Shown: positions 33,501-37,249 of the stretch, piece by piece
Numbering within the stretch: position 1 is the stretch's first letter
How the letters are laid out: the number at the start of each line of letters is the position of its first letter
Assembly (NCBI GenBank): GCA_016795465.1
Contig: JAEUHK010000132.1
Span: forward strand, 1 to 49,673
Direction: 5' to 3'
From: Verrucomicrobiaceae bacterium
GTDB taxonomy: Bacteria > Verrucomicrobiota > Verrucomicrobiia > Verrucomicrobiales > Verrucomicrobiaceae
DNA: 49,673 nt
Position numbers and translations under genes: made by a program
Notes under the pieces: model-generated
Database searches by the model: none
What the model was told of the DNA's origin: nothing
Seen by the model: the letters and a program-made list of their open reading frames with translations, nothing else

Positions 33501-36246
33501 CCCGGTCATCAGCCTCGCCACTCTGAACTCCACGCTCACCATCGGCAGCGCTTACAGCTCCTCCGCCGCGGCTTCTGGTGGCACTTCACCCTACACCTAC
33601 GCCGTCACCACCGGCACGCTGCCCACCGGACTCACGCTGAACACGACGACTGGAGCCGTCACTGGCACACCGACAGTCACCACGAGCCAGACCTTCACCA
33701 TCACCGCCACGGATGCGAATGCCTGCGTGGGCACTCGCAGCTACACGCTGGCTCCAGCCTGCCCCACGATCACCGTCACGCCCACCTCGCCGGCGAATGC
33801 CTTCCTGAACACCGCCTACTCGCAGACCTTCAGCGCCAGCGGCGGCACCTCGCCTTACTCCTACACGGTCACCAGCGGCACGTTGCCCGCCGGCCTCACG
33901 CTCTCCACAGCCGGTGTGCTCAGCGGCACGCCCACCACCGCGGGCACCGCCACGGTCACCATCCGCGCCACGGACAACTATGGCTGCACCGGCTCCGCCA
34001 GCGTCACCATCACCGTGCGTGGCCTCATCATCGGCGACATGATCTTCAATGACGCCAACAACAACGGCCTCCTCGATGGTGGCGAAACCGGCATCACCGG
34101 AGCCACCGTGCAGCTTTGGAATCCCGGTGCGGACAATGTCATCGGCGGTGCCTCCGCGGACACGCAGGTCGGTTCAAACTTCACCACCACCGCCACCGGT
34201 CTTTACAGCTTCACCAACCTGCCGCCCGGCAATTACTACGTCCGTGTCACGCTTCCAGCGCCCTTCAACATGACTGGCGGCACGCCCGCCACCACGGACA
34301 ACAACGTGAACAACAACAACGACGGCTCGCAGCCCGGCGGCGTCGGCACCCCGCTCTTCAGCCCCGTCATCAATCTCGCCGTCGGTGCCGAGTCCACCAC
34401 GGATGGCGATGCCGACTCGTCCTCCAACATGACCATCGACTTCGGTGCCTACGCCGGCATCTGCGTCGGCAACCTCGTCTTCAAAGATGTGAACAACAAC
34501 GGCAGCTACCAGGCGGGCACGGACACCGTGCTCTCCGGCGTGCAACTCCGCATCTTCCCCTCCAGCGTCACCGATCCGCTCACCGGCACTCCCCTTTACA
34601 GCACCACCTCGAATGCCTCCGGCATCTACCAGTTCTGCGTCCCTGCCGGCAGCTACTACATCCACGTGCCGCCCTCGCAGTTCGCCACCAGCGCCGTGCT
34701 CGACAATCACATCCCCGCCATCGGCCCCACGGACAACGTCGTCACGCCGGTCGATGACAATCTCGATCAAAACGTGCTCATGGCCTTCAAGCCGAGCTTC
34801 ACCGGCGTAAACACCGGCATCTTCACCCTCGCTCTCGGTGCCGAGCCCACGAACGCCACTGGCGAGACTGGCACGGCCAACACCAGCGACGACACCGCCG
34901 ACTCGAACACCGATCTCACCGTGGACCTCGGCTTCTATCCGCTGCCGCCTCCGGGCACGGCTCTCGGCACCTCGAACACCTCCAGCAACAATCTCTCAGC
35001 CTCAGGCATGAGCAGCTCGAACCTGCTCGCCGCACCGGTCACCTATTCCTCCTGGCTGCAATCGAACGCGGGCGAGGATGATGGCGACCTGTATCCGAAG
35101 CTCCTCGAATACGCTCTCGGCACCGATCCAGCCTCCGGAGCCAGCGGAGCCGGCGCTGTCCGTCTCGAAACCTCCACCAGCCATGCGGATTTCGTCTTCA
35201 CGCGTCCGGCGGGTGGTCGTGCGGATGTTCGCTATGAGCTCGAAGCCAGCACCGATGGCCAAAACTGGACTCGCCTGTCCATCGTGCCCACGACGAGCAT
35301 CGGCTCCGATGGCCGCCAGATCGTGCGCCATGCCTCCGTCGATCAGGCGGCGTCCTTCGCCGCCTCGAAGCGTGGTCTGCTGCGCCTGAAAGCCGGCCTC
35401 GATAGCAATCTCGACGGCACGTTTGAAGAAACCGCCGCTTCGCCGGTGCTCATGTTCAGCCGCGAAACCTTCCCCGCGGGCGTGCAGCGCACCTTCAGCA
35501 TGCCGCTGGTGCAAAACGAGCTCTTCGCCGGTCTCGTTAGCGTGAGCGGTGACCGCATCACCTTGCCGCAGGCCATCAAACTGCCCGCTGGCAAGCAGCT
35601 CTACATTGAAGACCTCGCCACCGGTCAGGCATTCGAAGTCGATGAAGCCGCCAGCAGCTCCACACGCCTCGTGCTTGAGTCCGCCATGACCGTCCGCACC
35701 GCTCGCATCGCGCTGCGTGCGCATCACACGCTCGCCGGCCTGTTGCCCGAAAATGCCTTCACGGCCGATCAAGACCGCGTGATCACCTTCGATACCGCGG
35801 CGAATGATTTCGTCGTCACCACGCTCGCCGATACCGGCTGGCAGCGGGAGGGCAAATCGGCCTCCGCCGACCTCGTGCCGCCGGAGGCCGCCATGCTCGT
35901 GCATGCTCGCAACAGCGAGGTCACCCTTCTCTTCACCGGTCAGGTCACGAACAAGCCCGCGATGGCCGCTTCAAACGTCACCCGCTTTATTGGCACCGGC
36001 AGCATCCTGCCTGAATCACCGGCCTCGCTCGGCCTCAGCAGTGAAAACGGCTTCCGCAGCAGCGAAACCGCCACCGAGGCCGCCCGCCTGCGCTTCTGGA
36101 AGGCGGATGCCGATGTCAGCCAGACCGGCTACGAGAACCTCTACCTCGCTCCAGGTATGTGGACGCGTCAAAACACCCTCGTCACCGAGGACCTGACCGA
36201 TGCGAAGCTCTTCGAGCCCTTCCGCGGCTTCTTTATCCTGCCGTAA
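12574..36246 (+). CDS. Giant secreted mosaic surface protein (7,890 aa)
   Basis: One uninterrupted frame of 23,673 nt. A signal peptide is clear (MRRLLRYLLIGMVALAASGEALA, cleavage near residue 23-24). Domain order by eye, in residues: jelly-roll-like 25-235; Ig-like (He_PIG) 236-318; jelly-roll-like 330-590; SdrD-B 591-740; SdrD-B with inserted PA14 742-1086; unknown domain X 1087-1316; SdrD-B x2 1320-1625; SdrD-B with PA14 1626-1970; X 1976-2209; SdrD-B 2212-2352; GEVED x4 2353-3005; SdrD-B 3008-3122; choice-of-anchor-E-like 3123-3294; GEVED 3295-3474; He_PIG x2 3475-3647; jelly-roll-like 3648-3867; SdrD-B 3869-4001; He_PIG x16 4002-5423; GEVED x9 5424-6887; He_PIG x3 6888-7149; SdrD-B x2 7150-7459; C-terminal module 7460-7890 shared with the 2,275-aa neighbour. 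No enzyme motif, LPXTG or PEP-CTERM is seen. The likely role is an extracellular adhesin or fibre; this is inference from domain content. No Shine-Dalgarno sequence precedes ATG 12574. Confidence 0.9.
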   Translation: MRRLLRYLLIGMVALAASGEALAQSVTVLDYNFGTTSTPVLTPTTRHNNVVAGDPLMLIGNQMTSVPKFNTGGNTTGFMEYNNWPTSESGAGSWASSTRNSLLPSLVAPTVWTRFTMGPNSSFSLANATLQFRYQRPSATSPKDVKACLTWFDGTTYRRRYSATTNLSTTTSTTAWQTAFNVRIGGTGSAGDTLPTGTAMSGKTFLLELHFYNCTSASNKINVDDVKFLADSAVTGSTAWLTPASLPGGNVGVPYFQRMQAGSGNVASHTYSLVSGSLPAGLSLSSGHIVGLPTTAGTSTFTLRATGSANTDRAFTLVIGAAPTAAPGATLASWNYDGESADTLTGPNTMSSCLSEVTWGFDEKGTLSNSIHAEGTAAASGNPISPTRTSSGSMRCFTGWEVGDNYTATRNSLLHITDPSSSSGNWRFAVSPTANTGSIPPTAYSTTGESNVLQYSMTFRQTATGTLRSFKADLLRWLKDNMTADGDAGARYVRLYAYYTNDAGVVQRWTGNTIDINAIYYQAMQSANQNQFRTFWWDLSTLHNAINATTAKYANRKIAFELYFYHEHGYDAYQIPVVLIDNVGIQGDFTCPTVSIGNLVWDDLDNDGIKDTGESGLAGAQVELFRPGADNAIGGTGGNADTKVGSTITTTATGAYSFTGLDPGNYYVRVTPPSTHTLTGGVADTVDNVDDNDNNGAQPGGRGTPLFSPIINLAVDAESITDGDTDNDTNYTVDFGVYRGLCVGNLVFIDVDDNGSFNSGDTGVGGVAVQLYNTSNTLVASTTTSNGTLTTGFQVQEVFSSTSVRNYTQAMAAINGTNQTASWKGSATQINYLYPGDAEGRFSSGNVNFPNDINPYSPGDFVVRATGTITIPTTGTYTFGMTLDDGGRLRVNNTDVIVDEAGLHSMADRFGQITLNAGTYPIEMVYFGVWGGGVELYAQSGSHSAWNTGFKLVGNTASGGLAVNYNDPTSGGRWQIDGLAPGSYYVKIPASEFLTGKPLFGLKSIKNGTPAWSVIDDDGAATGSDNGTDTPTPAASGVRTTSFQLATGTEPTNGTGETGTGGTSDDTRDTDVDLTVDLGFHTEQEGCFYIRIIDTDRDGVPLIQRLNGTTLSTNLVFGGSICNIDRAQFAYDTRTQRLDIQYIFNQWSGKKVEGFYFVLTDGPTPNYDNTAAIMYVDVFNRASPKVTVMKYQGPEGGQTSYLTPGQLLDSSIARPGFCAISAVELGAQLSVTISADMSRVNNGNLWTSYGINPATWGGMSIGRYMGIWSHYYDLASAPTYNAEGKLTSWPRNNPDSSWWNYMDSYNSEALPTESPCGAIMTIGNMVFNDANLDGNFDAGEGVDNVLMYLFPEGRNALTDTPAAAVLTTGGGQYAFTGLSAGRYFVHIPPSEFQNGGPLFGRVSIAGAGGDAVADDQVDENGIDAAFPAATGISSGIIVLADNTEPIDTGVELGGNKTTDNADDNNGDLTVDFGFRAGANLTLGDLVWFDSNDNGTKQGGESGIPNIPVDLFTPGADNAIGGSGSNADTLVASTTTNGSGTYSFAIPSPGRYFVRITPSSDYPATGSNVTTTDNGNDGDNNGAQPGGEYSFIYSPVITLTANGEPGSSGSTNTENTIDFGLTRSRKLSVGNLVYLDNNNNGRYDTGDGGVGGVRVQLFNNSNVLLQETTTVKPPFLPGWSLKQAKASIEVKSVATAEAVMLGTSRTSLWTGTTDFINYVTTTYNNDWTDWGNAGDGKLLPNGSMENMVLQATATMNITTGDTYTFCINTDDGGRLKVDGSLLIHDDGLHGPEDRFGSVVLPAGPHTIEFLGFEWVGGGGFEVWAKRGQQDWFDDGFRLIGDTANGGIPVTYPGTASDTGRYRFNNIDPGTYYVKIPNTEFSGGGPLEGRLSFVQATAPTDDQRDDNSTTGSADSGVDAAKPAVTGISSHTFALSAGGEPTGTAEGGFMGSEDDAADNNGDMTIDFAFDGTKQVVTGCYRFNMKDLNKDCNFSAVEEISPDQPYDFGYSNGQNGVFFYFTDWDMIFDADKDRLSIDVTYEQVNGKKVDNFWICVTPGPAPHTDNSAIIYFDGTNRASPKITVYKYTTSLGESSWQTTGNCMIATAGTGINASDVISMSVVETGVSVRFKATINTARINNANNWSFVTNKSSWVGSKFYSRAGIWFHPMDVNPAWTYNANGSIATTDDMGWPDQGWLDTSEDGSYSVITELCPTLTVGDLVWQDDDNDGIKDATESGVDGVALQLWTPGVNGTRENGGGDDQFVADTVSFNGGFYQFQDVLAGVYYVRIPNPPAGLPLASGTVTTTDNSVNNDNNGSQPGGSGTQIVSPLITLTVGAEPSGAGSNEDTIDFGLRPVATDFGDYLNFAAASQTANSALRIGTAATDTEASTPGNATASGDDLVGDDEDLTMPNFPAGTGSTLSIPVTVNTASLSGNTARLGVFVDWNGDNDVADANETLTAQTVNASGTYNFSLVPPFGTPAGNRFVRLRLTEGTTAPTFSGNSTLKGEVEDYQVIVATDDHGDYSLFGSAGSTVNSTLRLGALTEAEQVQVWNATATGDDTTDLDDEDGVSLPASMNAGTTAALTVTATNTTGSSAYLSVWVDYNRNGVLTDAGEQLSPGNTLIATGSVGVPRTYNIVLPANATTGSMGVRVRLTSTSAPGPTGDSGIGEVEDYVVAVNAVPIDYGDWNGAGAATTTTSNTVNSNLRLGALVDSESTVTPNAAATADDTTGSDDEDGIAFSVSSAPRGTTFTITATVSNSGYLNPRLAGWIDWNNDGDFADAGEDVVPVTSVGTGANQSFTFLVSVPNAAVIGTLGARFRLSATTPTATGAQSEVGEIEDYTLNVTSMGSDFSDAPATYGTASHTVLAGIGLGCLVDLESAVFNTATANGDDANGVDDEDGVFFDTPFVIGATGHGVISMRGSGFLSMWIDWNRDGDFADAGEQILNNASRTAGSNGWVIPEVLNIPVPAGAVAGATIARVRYSSVTGTAATGSVDGGEVEDHPLTILPAATVSGRVWRDNNNGIRDAGEPGLEHFVVTLYRSDGRAEAMTVTNASGDYTFTNLAPRNYYVSIELPTSHTLSGMDLGGNDAVDSDFNTTTRVTATFTLASGATQANMDAGVNVPANTITYSVLRPLANTTWTQAFAMPQLAPAIGTPTAVQLRAFSLQHYDTLAENFAIGAQSVTFSEIPTFTVTLPNATTLVTTANSPLTFNHANRDLCIDYHGTSGTAGFDQNMLFRTVSSTYGTPATFAGTGTVSLSGATSVDGGISSTGGNYTFSTQLQMAGIVSVTYTYAPPTTDFGDWSHSTNPSGAATTTTTSTINSTLRLGEFVDAEASVSPNAAATTDDTTNTGAADDEDGVTVPASITQGASATVTARVLNTSGTNGFLHAWIDFNNDGVFNNTLYTTAGGERLEAVRTITTGTTTTTAQNITFTVPSNASPGSQRGVRVRFTNQNTTTPTGASGTGEIEDYVVTIACSAITVNPTSLANGTVGLAYSQTLSATGGTAPYTYALTTGTLPAGLTLTSAGVLSGTPTASNGAGTSLTFTATDSLGCTGTRTMTLKVCPVLSLSNLGGSAVVGRAFSQTVTASGGASAYTYAITSGSLPAGLSLATSTGIISGTPTTAGPSSFTITATDANGCQGSKSYVIQTHATLIEWNTEDSTNGGNVSMPSFVHACIFGTNGLNHSDNGTILSTANSALNGITMTGARARSTTGWDNTDTFTLPRPDDGFNDRVLTSTFAFENLLTLNWGTFSMDVRRPATNSPTKFRAALIWFQGSYPYSSGIVPPASAVKTAWTGTFSVTSTNTWTTLNMGFVNFSSGITALPAFNEVANEKMVLIVQAWDSGGAGAPGALEYDNVVLGGSATCGPALSIGDTVFADLNGNSTYESATDSGINGLAVELLTAAGTSFTPPVTTTTNASGVYSFTGLPAGSYKVKVTPGTSYPLAVTAVNADNGVNNDSNGIQAAQGAAAISPVITLANNTEPGTAGGGNAETTIDFGFKTCPPITVNPTSLANGTVGTAYSQTISGTGGVGPYTFSVTSGTLPAGLSLNASSGLISGTPTSSTSQSFTIQITDLYGCMGTRSYTVTPVCPAITVNPLVLPAATVGVAYSQTLTASGGTAAYSFAVSAGTLPAGLTLTTAGVLSGTPTTANGAGVSVTIRATDTYGCAGTRVYALKVCPVVTVSPTSLANGTVGTAYSQTLSASGGVAAYTYAVTSGSLPTGLSLNTSTGVVSGTPTVAGSSTVTVTATDANGCPGSRAYTVTMSCPTITVSPTSLANGTIGLAYPSTTFTATGGTGTYTYTVSAGTLPAGLTLTTAGVLSGTPTASNGAGVSITVQARDSNNCTGSRAYNLKICPVVTVNPTSLVNGTVGTAYSQTVSATGGATPYTFAVASGTLPAGLTLNTSTGVISGTPTSTTSQTFTLSATDANACTGTRAYTVAPVCPTITISPATLPNALISTAYSQTLTATGGTAPYTWSVTSGTLPAGLTLNASTGVISGTPTASNGAGVSITFRAQDAYGCATTRAINVRVCPTITTTPTTLANGTVGTAYSQTFAASGGATPYTYAVASGTLPAGLSLNASTGAITGTPTSSAAQTFTLSATDANTCVATRPYTVTPVCPAITVNPTSLPAPTIGVAYSQTVSATGGTAPYAFAVSSGTLPAGLTLNTSTGAITGTATSSTAATFTIRATDLYGCQGVRSYNVVPPCPAPTITDGSLMFSTTGTAYTQATGFSLSTNAALNAAGYDLTLAAVTPSPAPGTITIDASGRLVISATVPVNVYKVTPQWATRAPYTSCVYSADRNFRVCPIITVNPATLSAMTVGTPHSTTITATGGTAPYSFAVTSGTLPAGLTLTSAGVLSGTPTSTPSQSFTITATDVNGCPGSRAYTVAPACPTITVNPTSLANGTIGTAYSQTVSATGGTAPYTFAVSVGTLPAGLTLNTSTGAITGTPTSTTAQTFTIRATDNFGCQGTRPYTVTPVCPVITINPVLLPTATVGVAYSQTISASGGTSPYTYAVSAGTLPAGLTLTSAGVLSGTPTTANGAGVSVTIRATDNYGCQNTRVYTIKVCPVVTVGAITTTGTVGTAYSQTVTASGGATPYTYAVTSGTLPGGLSLNTTTGVISGTPNVEISSTVTITATDANGCPGTRNYTLAMSCPPITVNPASVPVGLAGTAYTSTTFTATGGTAPYQYTVVAGSLPAGLTLTTAGVLSGTPTTANGAGVSITVQARDAYNCLGTRAYTIKICPVITLTAPPLATATVTQAYSQTIIASGGATPYTFAIASGALPAGLSLNTATGVISGTPTALTAASFTLSATDANGCPGTRAYTITPVCPTITLSPSTLPNGTVGTAYSQTLSATGGTGAKTFAVTTGTLPAGLTLSTAGVLSGTPTSIATQNFTVTATDTLGCTGALSYTITPNPNTDWGDFSAFGTASNTLNSNLRLGALVDVEGVAPTDANATGDDLSGSDDEDGVTFPSMTAGQPVTVPVTVTNNTGTVAYLNVWMDFNDNGVLTDAGEQIANNVSIPNGSTNLVQNVSFTLPPSTVTTSTIGVRARLTFAATPGPTGSGSAGEVEDYAVTVLNPTTDFGDWSGAADAVNTANSNLRMGALVDAEYTATKNAAATGDDTTGNDDEDGVTIPSLTAGGPATIGVTVTNSTGANAYLNAWIDFNNNGSFADAGEQIFTNITITTGSANALQNLGVTVPPAAVTGTALGARFRLTSALSPGPTGIGGVGEVEDYVVTIAQPTTDFGDYASFASASSTRNANLRLGATIDTEYAATTNAAATGDDTTGTDDEDGVTLPTMTAGAPATIPVVVTNNTGGAAYLNAWIDYNGNNSIADAGEQIATNVSVVTGTTNGTLNLNVTVPATALTGVSLGVRVRLTSTLTPGVSGASGNGEVEDYKVIIAAPTTDFGDFSGFADASQGANASLRMGASIDTEFAATKNATATGDDTTGTDDEDGATIPSVTAGQTVTVPVTVTNNTGANAYLNAWMDFNNNNNPADTGEQFAANVSVPTGTTNGVVNLTLVVPANAVTGTNLGVRFRLSAPNGLGPTGANSLAGEVEDYVVNVLAPTTDFGDHSGYADASSTVISTIRLGATTDREFAATRNATATGDDITGTDDEDGVTIPSMTAGAPATIPVIVTNTTGVAVNLNAWIDYNNNGSFADAGEQIATNTGVATGTTNGTLNLGITVPATAVTGLPLGVRVRLTSTASPGPTGASGNGEVEDYIVTIASPTTDFGDWNRVADASNGASTSLRLGATVDTEFVSTRNATATGDDTTGSDDEDGVTFPSLIAGGTFTVPVTVTNITGAGAFLNAWVDFNNNGVLTDTGEQVAVNTAVTTGLTNSILNLSVPVPVGAVTGTALGARFRLTSAATPGATGSGGGTGEVEDYVVTIAQPTTDFGDHSALGSASSTVNSNLRLGALTDVEYLATLNASATGDDLTGSDDEDAVTLPSLTAGGPATIPVLVTNNTGAAAYLNAWIDYNGNGVLTDAGEQIATNTAVVTGTTNGTLNLNITVPITATQGAALPVRFRLTNNQNPGSTGLSGSGEVEDYTVTIATPPSDFGDFSGFTSAFSTRNAAIKIGATTDTEFAATSNALATGDDTTGSDDEDGVTVPSMTAGAPATLVVNVTNSSGAVAYLNAWIDFNNNGVLTDAGEQVATNVNIATGTNAVAQNIAFTVPAAAVTGTNIGIRVRLTSTITPGSTGGSGNGEVEDHIVNIAVPTTDFGDWNGVADASSIASNNLRMGPLVDTEFVSTRNGTATGDDTTASDDEDGVTLPTLTPGTSSNASVTVTNLSGAPAYLNAWVDFNNNGSFADAGEQVATNVSIATGTNATAQTVSIAAPLAAIPGQRGARFRFTSTQTPGATGASGTGEVEDYLVTVNCLPVTVNPTSVANGLVGTAYSQTLTGSGGMAPYSFAVTAGTLPAGLTLSTAGVISGTPTVSNGAGTSVTIRATDAYGCSGTRAYTIKICPVISLATLNSTLTIGSAYSSSAAASGGTSPYTYAVTTGTLPTGLTLNTTTGAVTGTPTVTTSQTFTITATDANACVGTRSYTLAPACPTITVTPTSPANAFLNTAYSQTFSASGGTSPYSYTVTSGTLPAGLTLSTAGVLSGTPTTAGTATVTIRATDNYGCTGSASVTITVRGLIIGDMIFNDANNNGLLDGGETGITGATVQLWNPGADNVIGGASADTQVGSNFTTTATGLYSFTNLPPGNYYVRVTLPAPFNMTGGTPATTDNNVNNNNDGSQPGGVGTPLFSPVINLAVGAESTTDGDADSSSNMTIDFGAYAGICVGNLVFKDVNNNGSYQAGTDTVLSGVQLRIFPSSVTDPLTGTPLYSTTSNASGIYQFCVPAGSYYIHVPPSQFATSAVLDNHIPAIGPTDNVVTPVDDNLDQNVLMAFKPSFTGVNTGIFTLALGAEPTNATGETGTANTSDDTADSNTDLTVDLGFYPLPPPGTALGTSNTSSNNLSASGMSSSNLLAAPVTYSSWLQSNAGEDDGDLYPKLLEYALGTDPASGASGAGAVRLETSTSHADFVFTRPAGGRADVRYELEASTDGQNWTRLSIVPTTSIGSDGRQIVRHASVDQAASFAASKRGLLRLKAGLDSNLDGTFEETAASPVLMFSRETFPAGVQRTFSMPLVQNELFAGLVSVSGDRITLPQAIKLPAGKQLYIEDLATGQAFEVDEAASSSTRLVLESAMTVRTARIALRAHHTLAGLLPENAFTADQDRVITFDTAANDFVVTTLADTGWQREGKSASADLVPPEAAMLVHARNSEVTLLFTGQVTNKPAMAASNVTRFIGTGSILPESPASLGLSSENGFRSSETATEAARLRFWKADADVSQTGYENLYLAPGMWTRQNTLVTEDLTDAKLFEPFRGFFILP
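14344..16521 (+). repeat. Composite unit, copy 1: SdrD-B + SdrD-B(PA14) + domain X
   Basis: Inside the giant gene. It contains a plain SdrD-B (14344-14790, with the ADNAIGG signature), an SdrD-B that starts with CVGNLVF at 14797 and is interrupted by a PA14 domain (about 14950-15420, DDGGRL motif), the resumed SdrD-B ending at about 15830, and an unrecognised Cys-bounded domain (15832-16521) with GKKVEGF and NRASPK motifs. Copy 2 has the same order. Confidence 0.8.
17011..19200 (+). repeat. Composite unit, copy 2: SdrD-B + SdrD-B(PA14) + domain X
   Basis: Same order as copy 1: plain SdrD-B (17011-17448, again ADNAIGG), SdrD-B beginning SVGNLVY at 17452, PA14 inserted at about 17590-18075 (again DDGGRL), the resumed SdrD-B to about 18480, then domain X (18499-19200) with GKKVDNF and NRASPK. 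Offsets from copy 1 are 2655-2679 nt along its length, so this is one duplicated block. The two copies are separated by one extra SdrD-B domain (16531-17005). Confidence 0.8.
19630..22995 (+). repeat. Dispersed GEVED domains 1-5 with an SdrD-B and an anchor-E-like insert
   Basis: Five GEVED-type domains inside the giant protein, ending in GEVEDYQV (near 20100), GEVEDYVV (20590), GEIEDYTL (21090), GEVEDHPL (21570) and GEIEDYVV (22980). Each has an acidic loop such as GDDxxDDED and a W-x-D-(W/Y/F)-N-x-(N/D)-G segment. Between units 4 and 5 lie an SdrD-B domain (about 21595-21935) and a ~170-residue region resembling choice-of-anchor-E domains (about 21940-22455; NTITYSV start, WTQAF, MPQLAPAIGT). 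Confidence 0.75.
22996..23523 (+). repeat. Pair of He_PIG Ig-like repeats (a, b)
   Basis: Two 264-nt units with Cys start codons at 22996 and 23260. Each has the order CP/CS, AYSQT or AFSQT, ASGG/ATGG, LPAGL, SGTPT, AT(D)xxGC. Unit a carries the SNGAG variant loop and unit b the DANGC variant, the same A-B alternation that recurs in the large array further on. Confidence 0.85.
24577..28842 (+). repeat. Sixteen-unit tandem He_PIG Ig-like array
   Basis: Units begin with Cys codons at 24577, 24841, 25105, 25369, 25636, 25900, 26167, 26431, 26695, 26992, 27253, 27517, 27781, 28042, 28309 and 28573. Spacing is 261-267 nt (about 88 residues) except for the unit at 26695, which is 297 nt and divergent. 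The first six units (24577-26166) and the last six (27253-28842) correspond one to one at an offset of 2673-2676 nt, including the unusual AYPSTTFTATGG/AYTSTTFTATGG variant in the fourth unit of each block. Each unit normally has two cysteines, one at the start and one in the xxGC strand. Confidence 0.9.
28843..33234 (+). repeat. Nine-unit tandem GEVED array
   Basis: Units start with D(F/W)GD codons at 28843, 29332, 29821, 30310, 30802, 31291, 31783, 32272 and 32761. Spacings are 489, 489, 489, 492, 489, 492, 489 and 489 nt, and the last unit is 474 nt. Each holds an acidic loop of the type ATGDDTTGxDDEDGV, a strand AYLNAWIDFNNNG, DAGEQ, then GEVEDYxV. The near-invariant length and in-frame repetition point to tandem expansion under selection for constant spacing. 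Confidence 0.9.
33235..34020 (+). repeat. Three He_PIG Ig-like repeats (s, t, u)
   Basis: Three units following the GEVED array, of about 88 residues each. They open with CLPVTVNP, CPVISLA and CPTITVTP, and keep the YSQT/YSSS, SPYxY or APYSF, LPAGL, SGTPT and AT(D)xxGC pattern. The first again has the SNGAG variant and the second the DANAC variant. Confidence 0.85.
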
Positions 36247-36265
36247 CCGGGGCGGCCTCAAAGTC

Positions 36266-37246
36266 TCACGCGATCCCGTTGACCACGTTTTCGAGCTTTT
36301 GCCCGGTCACTGCGGCCAGCGCAATCCGTGCGGAAGTGCCCCGCATCTCGATTTTGGACTCCACGCTGCAAAAGGCCGCGTGACACGTCGCGATCAGATT
36401 CGGCGTCGCGGCCTCTTCGAGGCTTCGCAGCGGCTCATCCTCGATCACATCCAGTCCCGCGCCTGCGAGGCGGCCCTCGCGCAAGGCGGCAAGGATCGCT
36501 GTCTTCTCGATGATGGCTCCGCGGGCCGTGTTCACCACAAACGCACCCGGTTTGAGCAGCGAAAGCTCGCGTGAGCCGATCAAATGCCGCGTCTCCGCGT
36601 TCAGCGGGCAGTGCACGGAGAGCACATCCGTCTGCGCCAGCAGCTCCTCGAGCGTTCGCACGCGGCTGATGCCCACCGCTTTGTCCGCTCCGTTTGGCAA
36701 ATAGGGATCGTGGAAGACCACGCGGAAGCCCAGCGCCTTCGCCCGCAGTGCCGTGGCCGTGCCGATGCGGCCCAGGCCGATGATGCCAAAGGTCAGCGTG
36801 CTCAGCCGGCGCAGCTTTGGCGTCACGCGGATGTTCCAGCCGAGCGTTTTCGCCTCCGCATCGAGCGGCAGAATCTGCCGGCAAAGTGCCATCGCCAGCG
36901 CGATGGCATGATCCGCGACTTCTTCCGTGCCGTAATCCGGCACGTTGCACACCGCGATGCCGCGCTCGCGTGCCGCGGCGATGTCCACGCTGTCAAAACC
37001 CACGCCGTTGCGGATGATGGCGCGGCAGTTTTTCAGCCTCGCGATGCCCGCGGCCGTCAGCGGCATGTTATGCCAGATGATGATCGCCTGCGCCGCCGCG
37101 GCCTCGTCATCGAGGTCCGCATCCGTGTCACACAAATGCCGCGTGAGCCTCGCCGCCCCACCGATCACGCTTTTCTCGATGGCAGAGTCGGCATCGCCCT
37201 GCGGCGCGGTGCGCCAGTCGATGATCGCGATGTGGGGAAGGCTCAT
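36266..37246 (-). CDS. D-2-hydroxyacid dehydrogenase, NAD-binding (CtBP-like)
   Basis: A 326-residue cytoplasmic enzyme of the D-isomer-specific 2-hydroxyacid dehydrogenase family. The Rossmann motif GLGRIG is at residues 157-162, the substrate-binding Arg is Arg242 (NTARG), the Glu of the relay is Glu271 (EDEP) and the catalytic His is His289 (CHAAF). The N-terminal half has RNGVGFDSVDI and VPDYGTEEVADHA, a pattern typical of the C-terminal-binding-protein-like subgroup. It interconverts a 2-keto acid and a D-2-hydroxy acid with NAD(P)H; the substrate is not readable. It begins 3 nt after the stop of the hydrolase gene on the same strand, so the two form an operon. It converges with the giant gene, 19 nt apart, with no obvious terminator between them. 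Confidence 0.93.
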   Translation of the reverse strand: MSLPHIAIIDWRTAPQGDADSAIEKSVIGGAARLTRHLCDTDADLDDEAAAAQAIIIWHNMPLTAAGIARLKNCRAIIRNGVGFDSVDIAAARERGIAVCNVPDYGTEEVADHAIALAMALCRQILPLDAEAKTLGWNIRVTPKLRRLSTLTFGIIGLGRIGTATALRAKALGFRVVFHDPYLPNGADKAVGISRVRTLEELLAQTDVLSVHCPLNAETRHLIGSRELSLLKPGAFVVNTARGAIIEKTAILAALREGRLAGAGLDVIEDEPLRSLEEAATPNLIATCHAAFCSVESKIEMRGTSARIALAAVTGQKLENVVNGIA

Positions 37247-37249
37247 GAT

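Noticed and set aside
22996..34020. CRISPR-like array, because of regular spacing
   Set aside because: The period is 264 or 489 nt, the repeats are coding and keep frame, and there are no short identical repeats with unique spacers.
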